Below the pieces are notes generated by a model. That model ran no database searches and was not told the DNA's origin. It saw only the letters and a list, made by a program, of their open reading frames with translations. Position numbers and translations under genes: made by a program. Below are positions 34,989 to 44,307 of a stretch of 64,000 nt of DNA, piece after piece; the stretch's first letter is position 1; the number at the start of each line of letters is the position of its first letter. Where the stretch lies: contig CM043948.1 of the NCBI GenBank assembly GCA_014529385.2, positions 25,664,451-25,728,450 on the forward strand, read 5' to 3'. The DNA comes from Adiantum capillus-veneris. Taxonomy: Eukaryota; Streptophyta; Polypodiopsida; Polypodiales; Pteridaceae.

Positions 34989-37206
34989 CTGTAAAAGTTG
35001 ACAAGTACATATAAGTAGTTAGAAGCTGAACATATTTTGCCATACTTGAATAGACATTACCGGAACAACCGTATCTACAAGTAGCAAGGGTCCATACTGA
35101 GTCTCTGTAGTGTTCATGTCGTTGTTGCTCTCCTCCGCTTTATCTTCATAGTCATCATTCACATCTTCATCAGGGGTCTCCCCCATGGCTCTTTCTGCCT
35201 CATTCAAGGTTTCCTCCAAGGTCTTTTCGTCTCCCTCGGTTGATCGGCTTGCCTCATACATCCTTGCCTGATCCATATCATTTTGCTCATCCCTAGGCCT
35301 GCTTTCCTCATCCATATCCTTTTGCTCATCTATAGGCATGCTTTCCTCATCTTGGGTTTCAGCCATAGGCTCTTTTGGCTCCTCCACTGGCTGACTTGGC
35401 TCTTTCATTGTCTCCTCTGGTTGTACCTTAGCACCTTCCATATGCTCATTTGACCTTTCCTCATCCTCGGCTCTTTCATCTTCTGCTGATATGACCCCCT
35501 CGGCCCGTTGTGATTCCACTGTATCAGATGTAGGGGTTTGTCGTGGTGGCACGTCATGTTTTGTAAGATCAATAGTGCGCTCATCCAAGCCGCTATCTTC
35601 AAGCTCTCTAGGGCTAGACATAGTAAGTAGGTGTTGTATTAAACTTACCCGGTATCTTTGCAAATAATCATATGTGTAGTTTTTTAAAGCACTCTGCAAA
35701 ATTGAAAGACCACATGGTGAGAATTCTTTTATAGACTAAACCAAAAATAACTGAATGCATTGCCAAATGGGTACCTTAGTCATGAAAGGTTTTAATGCAA
35801 AGTAGCTTTGCAGGACATATTCTGCATGGAGAAGACATCTCCAGCCGCAAGAATTTCCATCGGTTTGATTTGGGACAGGTACTTCTTTGATTGGGGCCTT
35901 GTATAGTTCATACCTTCCACATAGCTTTCCATAGGCAAGCAACAACCTCTTTATACAACTGCACAAAGCAATGTCAAGATGTTAGCATGAGGCTTCAAAT
36001 TTACATGGATATCTATAAGAAACACTTTCTGATACAAAACACTTACAGCCTAATTTCAGGGTGGGTTCCTTTTATTGAATTGAACACCCACACTGCTGGT
36101 TGGTCAACATCAAGGCATATGAGACTCCAGTGATGGTTGTTCTCATATGGAAAGATGATCACAGTAACTTCCAGTATAGCACAGTGGAGAAACCAACTCT
36201 CAAAGGTCCCAGATGGACTGTTCTTTTGTCTAATAATCACTGACATTTGTGGATCAAGAAGAAACACCTCTGTGTGAGTGTGCAGTGGGAGTTGACTTTT
36301 GATCAGGCTGCAGAGACTCTACCTGAGTTAGCAAACCTATTATCTGAGTTTTCAAAGCTAGCAAGATAGTAACACTTACTTAAGACAAGCATAGATAATT
36401 GTGTCTGAAATCTGAGCATCTGGATTCTGCAATAAATTAATGTCCACTTTTTCCAACGCTAGCTTTCTGGCTCCATCTACAAATGGTATCTCTGCAACCA
36501 AACCATTCTTCATTGAAAGTAGAGTTTCTTGATTGCTTGCCTCTATGGACAGGGTCACATTGCACTCTGTTTGCCTCTGGGACTCCACTGCTACTTTTGG
36601 TTTCTCCTTAAGCTCTGCTTCCCTCATGTCCTCTGTTTGGCGAGCAATAGTCTCTGCCCTTGCCCTTGTATTCACATCATGTGTGACATCTACAACTGTG
36701 AGTTGTGGCACTAGCTCCGGGGGGTATAACAAAATTTCCCTCATTTTCTTATCCTTGCAGACATTGGGGACCAGTAGTTTGTCATACCTCCACCTTATTC
36801 TTTTCAGTGTCTCACTATCTTTGTCCATTATAGTAACCCTGTGGGCATGGGCTGCAACAATGGTCATGTCACTGAAGTACTCCATTAGGAAGTCCTCTGC
36901 TGCTTCCTGTAGAGCCATTAATGCCACCACCTTCCACCTTTTGGTGTCCCAGGTAGCTTCATCACATATGGACCTCACCATCCTCTGGAAGGGCAGCTTT
37001 GGTATGCATAAATCTACACATTTCTGTGCCTTTCTGATTTCTCTGAAAAGTCCCATGCAGGTTTGCAACTTCTTCATCCTTGGCCCTTTCAGAATTTTAT
37101 TTGGTTTTCCAGGTCTTTTCTTTGGGGTTGCAGATCTGCTACTTGCTTTAGATGCTAATCCTGGTCCCTTGCCTGCCTTCCTTGCAGTGGCTTTTGTTCT
37201 AGCCAT
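34485..37206 (-). CDS. Transposon C gene 2: histone H3-like / Ulp1 protease / FCP1-like phosphatase fusion (802 aa)
   Basis: Five exons on the minus strand: 37206-36380, 36307-36047, 35958-35775, 35693-35061, 34988-34485. All introns are GT-AG and all phases agree, giving 802 codons without a stop. Residues 1-140 are a divergent histone H3: tail MARTKATARK, then FREIRKAQK (54-62), KLPFQRMVRSI (70-80), MALQEAAEDFL (97-107) and HAHRVTIMDKD (120-130). Residues about 285-424 are a Ulp1/SENP-like cysteine protease with HHW and a QTDGNSCGW motif; the usual Asp of the triad is Asn (VFNSIKG). Residues about 440-620 are an acidic Glu/Asp/Met repeat linker. Residues 636-802 are a plant FCP1-like HAD domain (IILDVNGLLL, VVVRPGTKEFIQFLLP, LLIDDTPEKGELNPP). 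Role inferred: a nuclear, chromatin-associated enzyme fusion that removes SUMO or processes a SUMO-like partner and dephosphorylates CTD-like targets. Expression is unproven. Confidence 0.85.
35061..35693 (-). other. exon 4: acidic linker of the fusion protein
   Basis: 211 codons, rich in Glu, Asp, Met, Pro and Ser, with imperfect internal repeats such as EESMPIDEQKDMD / EESRPRDEQNDMD and EPSQPVEEPKEPMAE. A possible donor (GTAAGT) near its start might create a shorter splice form, but the frame is open throughout. Acidic tracts are typical of histone-binding or chaperone-like linkers, which is inference. Confidence 0.7.
35775..36307 (-). other. exons 2-3: Ulp1/SENP-like (C48) protease domain
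   Basis: Exon 2 (36307-36047) carries FPYENNHHWSLICLDVD, the catalytic His strand, and VFNSIKG, where the family has Asp. Exon 3 (35958-35775) carries PNQTDGNSCGWRCLLHAEY with the oxyanion Gln and catalytic Cys. The acceptor is CTGCAG before 36307; the donor and acceptor around 36046-35959 keep the phase. Ulp1-type domains are known passengers of plant transposons such as some Mutator-like elements, but there they are not linked to a histone to my knowledge. Confidence 0.85.
36380..37206 (-). other. exon 1: divergent, CENH3-like histone H3 domain plus 135-residue extension
   Basis: The start ATG at 37206-37204 gives MARTK, as in H3. Tail K4, R8 and K9 are kept. The histone fold carries an Ile-Pro before the first helix (CIPKLPF), a loop 1 one residue longer than canonical H3, a Trp in it (KRWKVVAL) and QEAAED in helix 2. 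These are features I associate with plant CENH3 rather than canonical H3. After residue 140 a non-histone extension (DKLLVPNVCKDKKMREILL) leads to the Ulp1 exons. The donor is GTAAGT at 36379. An upstream in-frame reading through microsatellite (Ser-Leu and Glu-Arg repeats) is not part of the protein. Confidence 0.85.
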
Positions 37207-37254
37207 CTCACTGTACACCAAAAGAAGAGTCTCAATCCCTTCCTCTCTTTCTAT

Positions 37255-37301
<47 letters not shown>

Positions 37302-37323
37302 TTCTATAGCTTAGCATATTTAA

Positions 37324-37384
<61 letters not shown>

Positions 37385-37480
37385 GTGAGAGAGCCCATTA
37401 CTAAAGGCGCGCGCGGAGCACGTTTTTACCTCAACAAACACCTCCGCGCGCCGTTATTATAGGGTAAAATAAATACACAC

Positions 37481-37527
<47 letters not shown>

Positions 37528-37595
37528 AATGCACAGTACTAACGGCGCGCATAGAGACATGCACTACGGGTATGCCTCTCTACGCGCGCCTTTGG

Positions 37596-37599
<4 letters not shown>

Positions 37600-37691
<92 letters not shown>

Positions 37692-37841
37692 GCGTGTGTG
37701 TGTGTGTGTGCGTGCGTGCCTCTGTGTGTGTGTGTGTGTGTAAGTTATATTTGTGTGTGTGTGTGTGTGTGTGTGTTTGTATTTTAAAGATGTGTGTCTG
37801 TGTGTTTGTGAGTGTGTGTGTGTGGGTGTGTATGTGTGTGT

Positions 37842-37875
<34 letters not shown>
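37600..37875. repeat. (GA)n followed by (TG)n compound microsatellite
   Basis: About 90 bp of GA then about 180 bp of interrupted TG/GTGTGC. Long Cys-Val or Thr-His open frames over it are artefacts. Confidence 0.95.
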
Positions 37876-37877
<2 letters not shown>

Positions 37878-38016
37878 CTGCTTGTGTGGGTTGTTTGCTA
37901 AGACTGTGCTTGGTACTGTGACAGAAACAGAGATAGAGGCAAAGGCAGAGGGAGAGGCAGACCTTCGTTATGTCGATGGGTCGGCTTGCTGTCGGAGACA
38001 CAGACGACGGCTCTTG

Positions 38017-38085
<69 letters not shown>

Positions 38086-38273
38086 ACTCTCTTTCACGAG
38101 GTGTGGTTTTTATCTCTCTTGACCTCTTTATATGACGTACAAAAGTATACGGTCTCAATAATGACCACACGTGTGACAACATGCAAATATACTCTAATTT
38201 ATAGTGACACGTGGGGCGCCGCCGTGTGTATCCGTTATAAGTGTGATTTTGAGAGAGAGAAAGAGAGAGAACA

Positions 38274-38277
<4 letters not shown>

Positions 38278-38361
<84 letters not shown>
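38278..38361. repeat. (GA)n microsatellite
   Basis: About 84 bp of pure GA just upstream of gene 3 of transposon C. Confidence 0.95.
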
Positions 38362-38364
<3 letters not shown>

Positions 38365-38432
38365 ATGATGGTTTGGTTTTGGCAGAGTTGTCATGTCTCC
38401 TGATGGTTTTGACTTGTCATGTTTCCTGATGA

Positions 38433-39762
38433 ATAGGATTAAGGTCTAGTAGGCAGAAGAGGCTGAAACCTGATCCAGAGCTTGTGCCAGGATTTCAACC
38501 CTTGCAGGCTCAGTTGCTTAATGTATCTGCCAAAAGAACTGTTGACTTTTGTCAGGACATATCTAAAGAAAAGTCAATTGGTGAAGATCAATCAGAGAGG
38601 TCACCAGGGCAAGAGGATCCCTCACCCTACAAGGCTGTGGTGCCCTCTACAGTACTTCTGAAGAAAAATACAAGAAAGAGAAATATAGACTTCTCAGATG
38701 ATACAGATGTGCTAGAAGGAAGTCCCCGTGCAACTAAATGTAAAGACAAAGAGGATGTGTCTTCTTTGGAAGACCCAGCTGCAACTGATGAGAGGCTGTT
38801 TGATTTTGCAGCATCTTCTGGTGCTGGGGACAAGTTTGATCTAGTTCATTCTATGTTTAATCCAAAGTTTGACATTGAAGACCTGTTAGCTCAGCACAGT
38901 AATTTCTTGCAGTCCTACAGAGATAAGTTTGAAGTGATGGTGCAGGTAGGAAGGGTTGTTCTGCCTACTATGACTCTTGTGCATTTAAATGACTGTGGTG
39001 GAAAGGGACAGGGACTGAAGAAGTATAGGGAATTACCACCTTCTTGCCGACATTCAGCCTGCCCTTTGCATAAAAAAGAATGCAAACTCATTCAGGAAGC
39101 CTTTGGCTTTATGATTTACCTGAACAGCCTGTTTGGATTCCTCATGCAGAATCCTGATGAGGTGTTAGAGGAGCAGGATGCAGCACCAGATGAAGAATGC
39201 GAGGAGACAACTCATATGCAAGAAGTCGAGGAGGTTGAAGACACAGTCGACCTTGAGGTTGAGGCAATTGAAGTACAAAGAAGTAAGATGCTCTCTGTGA
39301 AAACCACAGAAATCAAACTTCCATTGGATGTCAGTAACTTCACTGAGAAGCATGCTCAGATGATGTTGCCTGATGTGCCTGACTTCAGGATTGGAGACAG
39401 GACCTATATCTTCTTACATGATGTGCAAAGTGTCTTTTATTTAAGGGAGGATTTCTCCCTGGCTATTATTTCCAGAGTCCAAGAGGAGAGGAGTGGATTT
39501 GTTTCAGAGGATAGTAGTGATGATGAGGCAATGGAAACATCCAGCAATCCAATGGAATGCCTCGAAGATGCTTTGAGAAAGCTGAAAAATACAAGGAGAC
39601 ACTACCTGATGAAGCCACCTTCCAAGCAATAAGACAAAGCTTAAGACCATCGAAAAGTAACAAAGAAGTGGAGGATTGGTTTAACCATTCAGGTCAGGGG
39701 TCAACTACATCTGTAGACCTGTGGCAAGAAAACCTCTTTCTGCAGGATGAGAGCTTCATGGT

Positions 39763-39849
<87 letters not shown>

Positions 39850-40304
39850 TGTCACTTCTGACATTGTATGTGCAGTCTTGGATTGCTGACAAGGATGACT
39901 TCCTTCGGCGCCGGACAAGAGAGTATCGAGGAAGGGATGCGGCCCTAGCACAGTACCTTTCAAAGCTTTGTGAGTCGCCGATAGTAGTTTTTCACAATTC
40001 CATGTCACAAGAGGGTTCAATAGCAACTTACACATTCAAGACACTATCACGCTTCTTGGGTGGACCGGTGCTGCCCAAAAGTGCAGATAAAGTCATTCTT
40101 GTGGACAAAGTGTTTGCTAGAGATTGTTTTGGTTACTGCCCAGGCTATACAGGTGGTCGGGCAACGTATTACTACACCTACACAGCAATGGCACTAGCTC
40201 TTGGTAGACAAAACCCAGATGAACTTTTAGAGTATGGCAAACATCTCATGATTCGTTACAAGGGTGACGTGCCAAAAAACAAAATTGAACCTGCAAAATC
40301 TTGA
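38433..40304 (+). CDS. Transposon C gene 3, unknown protein (one frameshift, CT-rich intron)
   Basis: The coding frame opens after a stop at 38430 and has no ATG before about 38937 (SSRQKRLKPDPELVPGFQPL), so an upstream exon or non-ATG start is likely. The frame runs to 39632. Visible features are a Cys/His cluster CRHSACPLHKKEC (about 39044-39082) and acidic stretches (EEVEDTVDLEVEAIE; EDSSDDEAMETSS). Near 39570-39600 the coding signal changes frame by one base and continues (ETLPDEATFQAIRQSL) to a donor at 39761. An intron of 115 bp containing a CT microsatellite ends at the acceptor TGTGCAG (39875). The last exon, 39876-40304, encodes SWIADKDDFLRRRTREYRGR and CFGYCPGYTGGRATYYYTYT. I recognise no domain. 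Confidence 0.6.
39761..39875 (+). other. intron of gene 3 containing a (CT)n microsatellite
   Basis: Donor ATG|GTAACT and acceptor TATGTGCAG|TCT, phase 0 on both sides. About 80 bp of the intron is CT repeat and would serve as a very long polypyrimidine tract. Confidence 0.75.
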
Positions 40305-40367
40305 TACACTTCAAGTAGCAATTGTATAACATCATGTATTACATAAATTTTGTACAATGTCATCCAC

Positions 40368-43217
40368 TCAGAGTATCTTTCTCCACTTGTGATTCACATA
40401 CACCATTGTCTCTCTCCACCTTCGTTGACTTTCACGAGCTCCGGAGTTGTTGTATGCCATTGATCTTTTAACTTTTTGTTGTTGTAAATGTCTGATGGCT
40501 TGTGTTGTTGCTGAATTTGCCAAGACTTCTTTTGCCTGCATTCGATGAATGATTCTACGATAGAACCATTCAAATAGTTCTCTCAAACTGTTAGCCTTGA
40601 TTCGAGAGCCACCATGTCGTGTGTGCCTGAAATAAGCATTTCTCGCCATGTAATGAGACTTTTCCATCCCTTGGGTATTCCATATTGCCGGGTTCCCATA
40701 CTTCTGTATAAAATATGGCAAATGATTGAAGATGATGTGCTGGATATGAAAACAGATTAGTTAGAATGTTTTACAGTCACATATTTGCACATAAGAGAGA
40801 AAGAAATACATGATAATACCATGTAGTGAGTAATCTGGGTGTCTGTCCATGCTGTCTTGAATGATTTTTTCAGAAGGTTGAGATTTTCCTTGAACTTGTT
40901 CATATCACCTTGTGACCAGTCATCTTTGTCGCACATCAAAAATAGGATGGCTATTGATCGCCAAACCTCAGCCTTCGCGTTACGAGTAGTTGGTTCGTGG
41001 TCTTTGACTGCAATATGTAGCTTTTTCCAGCTCTGATACTCTACCTTGCTAACATAAGATGTGTTATATATTTTTCCATGTTTTGTTAGCTTTGGATCTC
41101 TTGTACCTTGGGGCTTAGATAAAAACCTCCGTGCCTTCACCCCACCGATGGATGGTTTGCATGGGACATCCTTCTCAGCAGTTGATCTCTTTTCATCCTG
41201 CTGGATTTTCACATTGCAACCATGAAGCCCCATATCCGACAATACCATTTCTAAGCACTGTAGGGCTACTTGTCGTTCTGCGGAGTTCTTAATCTTCCAA
41301 GCAAACGCGATGTATAAGTAGACCAATTTCTCCACAATTCTACAAAGGGCATGCATTGTACAAATGTGGACATTCACAAGTGGTATTTTCAAAACCGGTC
41401 GAAAAGCAGGATCCTCAATGTGACGTGTTGGAGCTTTTCTCCACCACTTTGGGTCCATGACCTTTGCAGGCTCCATGCAAACAAACACGGTGACTTTGCC
41501 ATTGCACCCATTCCACAATTATACATGCACTTTAATGTTTTAAGGTCACCTGCAAGATGCCACTGAACTTGAAAGTCTCCCCTTCCATCTAGACGTAGTA
41601 CCTCTCCCTGGTTAGTCTGTCGATCAATCACCTCCGGAATATTAGTTCGATGGAACACCCAATATAGAATCTCATGATCTTCTTTCTTTACCTGCAACAC
41701 AAAATAAATGAGACTTAAGTAGATCTGAACATTTGAGCTTACTTGAGAATCTCGCTTACCTCAAACGCACCAAGCCACCATATGTTAGATTCTGATTGAA
41801 CACTAAAATATAAAGGATCATCACTGGGACACTTTGAGAGGGCTCTATTCATTAAAGTAATAGTAACACGCTCTAGCTTTTTCTCTTTAACAAGCTCACA
41901 CTCATCCAGTTTTAACACAAAATGTAATACCCCATGTGACTCTTCAAATGTGATGTTGTAAAACTCCACCATTCTCTTCTGTAATATCCGCAGGTCCATA
42001 AAAATATTGTTGAACTCATCATATGCCATGTTTGCTCCATGGCCACTGTAAGTTGCTTTAATATGAAAGGGCTGTCCAAGATAGTCTCCATGTGCCTCGT
42101 TAAGCTGAAGCCTCTCTTTCCAAACACTTGAGGCTGATGGTAGAAGTTTGGATTTTATACCCTTCCTAACAAAGATGGATGAGACAGACTTTTGGATAGC
42201 CGCATATCCTCTTTTTCTTACACCAAGTGAATCAAGTGTGCCTTGTATCTCTTTTGCAGGCACTGAGTTCTCTGAAATAAAGCGGTCCACTACATTTCGT
42301 TGTAGGACCTTAAACTTCTTGTCATGTACTATATCTGCTGCCAGGCTTCTACTTATAAGTGGCTTCAATCTCTTTCCTATATTGGCTTTGGGATCAATGT
42401 TTTCCTTGTCAGGATAGATTGAATCTCTACATGAAGACAATGCATAATTAAATAACAGAAAATTTGCTTCACTAACACTATTTAGGCACATGAAAACAAT
42501 GCATAACAAGAAAAAACAAAAAGATTACTTAACTAAGACAATGTAGCGAACCAAGAAGCATCACCTTAATGCTCGGATTCTTTTCTTGAGACCTCCTGAT
42601 GAAACCTGCAATGTTTCAAGATTGCGCAATTTCTTCTTTCGGATACGACCACCCAAGATGGTGTCCTTCATTTGACAACTTCGCACCTTTCCTTTCAGTT
42701 CTTGTACCTCTGTTTTATGTTGCAAAATGGTAACCTGATCTGTAGAATGTAAATGTGCAAGGCGAACAATCTCACATTGTTGAGCTTGGAGAATGCTCTT
42801 GTAAGTTTCAGCTTCTCTTGTAAGTGATTTACAATAACCCAGAAGGCCCTTTTCTCCATCACCAGCAAAGGTCAATAAGCTTGTAGGATTGACAAACGGT
42901 GGAGACGCATTAGTTATTGGATTCTTAGGGTAGAGAGAGCCTCTCGTCCAGATATCTATGTGTTTAGCTCCTTGAGCTCTGAGCGTGTCTATGGAAGCGG
43001 GAGGTATATGTGTGTTTGTTTTACTGCGCTTAATCAATGGTTGGTACTCATTGTCCAAATCAATGTGAAGGTGATATTTGGCTCGTTTCTGGGTAACATT
43101 TGTGCCATTTGAGGAGTGCGCCATTAGCCAAATGTGCAGGTTTAATGGAAAGTGAATAGCGGCTGTGGATTCGTCCCTCCATGTTAGCCTCATTCCCTCC
43201 ATATTGACGAGGTTCAT
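40368..43217 (-). pseudogene. Transposon C gene 4: transposase-like protein (four exons, one frameshift)
   Basis: Exons on the minus strand: 43217-42565, 42426-41760, 41691-40820 and 40739-40368, with GT-AG introns and matching phases. The start ATG is at 43217 (MNLVNMEGMRLTWRDES). The N-terminal exon ends in a coiled-coil-like basic region. The core has LKLDECELV (about 41900), then WHLAGDLKTLKCMY (41590-41530), IPLVNVHICTMHALCRIVEKL (split: IPLVNVHIC and TMHALCRIVEKL) and WNTQGMEKSHYMARNAYF. From memory this order resembles a poorly described, very abundant family in cnidarians and glomeromycete fungi with L-G-G-D-x-K-F-L. D, D and E in those motifs could be the catalytic triad of an RNase H-fold transposase; that is inference. 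Between 41519 and 41440 the frame slips by one base, so this copy is probably non-autonomous unless the sequence is wrong. Confidence 0.6.
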
Positions 43218-43384
43218 TCAATGCAACTGAAAAGAGGATTATCCCTCAATCACTACGAACGAATGTTCAGAAGAGTAAGGAATCTACTTAAAGTACACTT
43301 TTTGAAGTTTTACTATGAAAGACCCAGCTCTTTTATTTGCCATTTTTTCTAGAGAGAGAGTGCAAAAAATACATTTTCTTAGAA
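43218..43384. other. Transposon C right subterminal region
   Basis: Non-coding. A GAGAGAGAG tract at 43353-43361 mirrors the GA-rich subterminal sequence on the left side. It probably includes the promoter of gene 4. Confidence 0.5.
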
Positions 43385-43417
43385 GGCCCTCCAAATGACC
43401 TCCGAAATTTCCTAATG
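43385..43417 (-). repeat. Transposon C right terminal inverted repeat
   Basis: 33 bp ending CCTAATG. Its reverse complement starts CATTAGGAAATTTCGGAGGT and matches the left end at 32 of 33 positions. Confidence 0.93.
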
Positions 43418-44300
43418 ACCAACTGGCAATTGAAATAGAGGATCAACACAAAATAGCGTTTGCTACAGAGTGGGGAATATATGCGTATCGTGTTATGCCT
43501 TTTGGATTAACTAATGCCCCAACTACCTTTCAAAGGTTAATGACGCATGCGTTCAAAGAATACCTGAGAATATTCTTAGAAATATACATGGACGATCTTT
43601 GTGTACACTCTCTCCTACGAGAGGAACATATTCATCATTTGCAAAGGTATTTGAAAAATGCAGAACATATCGAATATGTCTTAACACAGAAAAGTGTATT
43701 TTTATGGTTAGGCAAGGCCGCATCTTAGGACACATTGTCTCCAGAAATGGCATAACCACAAACCTAGACAAAATCAAAGTCATAGTAGACCTGCCCAAGC
43801 CTACTACTGTGAAACAAGTGCAATCCTTCATGGGACACTACGGATATTATCGAAGATTCATATATATGTATGCAGTCATCGCACAACCTCTGTATCATTT
43901 GTTAGTCAATTTCGACTGGACTGAGGAGTGTGAAACTTCATTCCAAAAGCTGAAGGAAAACCTTGTATCCGCACCTGTACTTAAAGCATCGGATTGGGAA
44001 AAGATAATCCACGTTCACATTGATGCATCTGCATATGCAATCGGGAGTATTCTCGCTCAACCTGGAGACGGAACAATGGATTTTCTAGTTTGTTATGCAA
44101 GCCGACAGTTAAATAGTGCAAAAAAGAACTACACAACCACCGAAAGAGAGGGGTTAGGAATGATTTATGTTGTAAAGAAATTTCGGCATTATTTGCTCGC
44201 AAACAAATTTGTGTTCTTCACAGATCATCAGGCTCTTTTGTATTTGGTAAATAAACCACGTAATACAGGGAGAATTGTACGATGGTTATTATATTGCTAG
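43418..44300 (+). pseudogene. Element A reverse transcriptase C-terminal part and RNase H
   Basis: Resumes exactly where the RT was cut: [35 protein letters not shown] and the catalytic YMDDLCV. A frame change near 43690 leads to GHIVSRNGITTNLDKIK and the RT thumb. RNase H follows with all three visible catalytic sites kept: HIDASAYAIGSIL, TTEREGLGMIYVV and FFTDHQALLYLV. Unlike element B, no additional RNase H follows. Confidence 0.92.
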
Positions 44301-44307
44301 AGTTTGA

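Larger units (their letters stand above)
37207..38432. promoter_or_regulatory. divergent intergenic region of transposon C with microsatellites, GC-rich inverted modules and G-boxes
   Basis: Lies between the fusion gene (minus) and gene 3 (plus). It contains (CT)n at 37259-37299, (GA)n at 37327-37381, (CT)n at 37484-37523, (GA)n at 37600-37688, (TG)n around 37693-37875, (CT)n at 38021-38082 and (GA)n at 38278-38361. Between them sit two GC-rich modules of about 60 bp in inverted orientation (37403-37458 and 37538-37597), each with GGCGCGC facing GCGCGCC and a CCGTTA end. Two G-box sequences CACGTG lie at 38168-38173 and 38208-38213, and TTTATATG near 38127 is a possible TATA box for gene 3. 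Regulatory function is inferred from position. Confidence 0.55.
32483..43417. mobile_element. Transposon C: 10.9-kb DNA transposon carrying a histone H3-like/Ulp1/phosphatase fusion
   Basis: Bounded by 33-bp terminal inverted repeats starting CATTAGGAAATTTC (one mismatch). Left flank ends GGGTATA and right flank begins ACCAACTGG. Joined, these give the uninterrupted, conserved reverse transcriptase reading of element A, so there is no target duplication and no lost base. Inside are an unknown plus-strand gene, a convergent minus-strand five-exon fusion gene, a divergent unknown plus-strand gene and a minus-strand transposase-like gene. Several (CT)n/(GA)n tracts lie between and within genes. 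I cannot assign it to a named superfamily. Confidence 0.9.

Noticed and set aside
37207-37398. N-terminal extension of the histone-like frame (Ser-Leu and Glu-Arg repeats)
   Set aside because: It is translation of (CT)n/(GA)n microsatellite. The MARTK start at 37206 is the natural H3 start.
37403-37415. E2F binding site
   Set aside because: The sequence is AAAGGCGCG, whereas the E2F consensus needs TTT before the GC core on the same strand.
37564-38277. Long open frames of Thr-His, Cys-Val, Leu-Ser or Arg-Glu repeats
   Set aside because: Dinucleotide microsatellites are open in all frames. No other coding evidence.
32483-43417. Assignment to Mutator, hAT, CACTA, Harbinger or Helitron
   Set aside because: The zero-length duplication, CATTAGG ends and transposase motifs do not fit. 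Helitrons lack inverted repeats.
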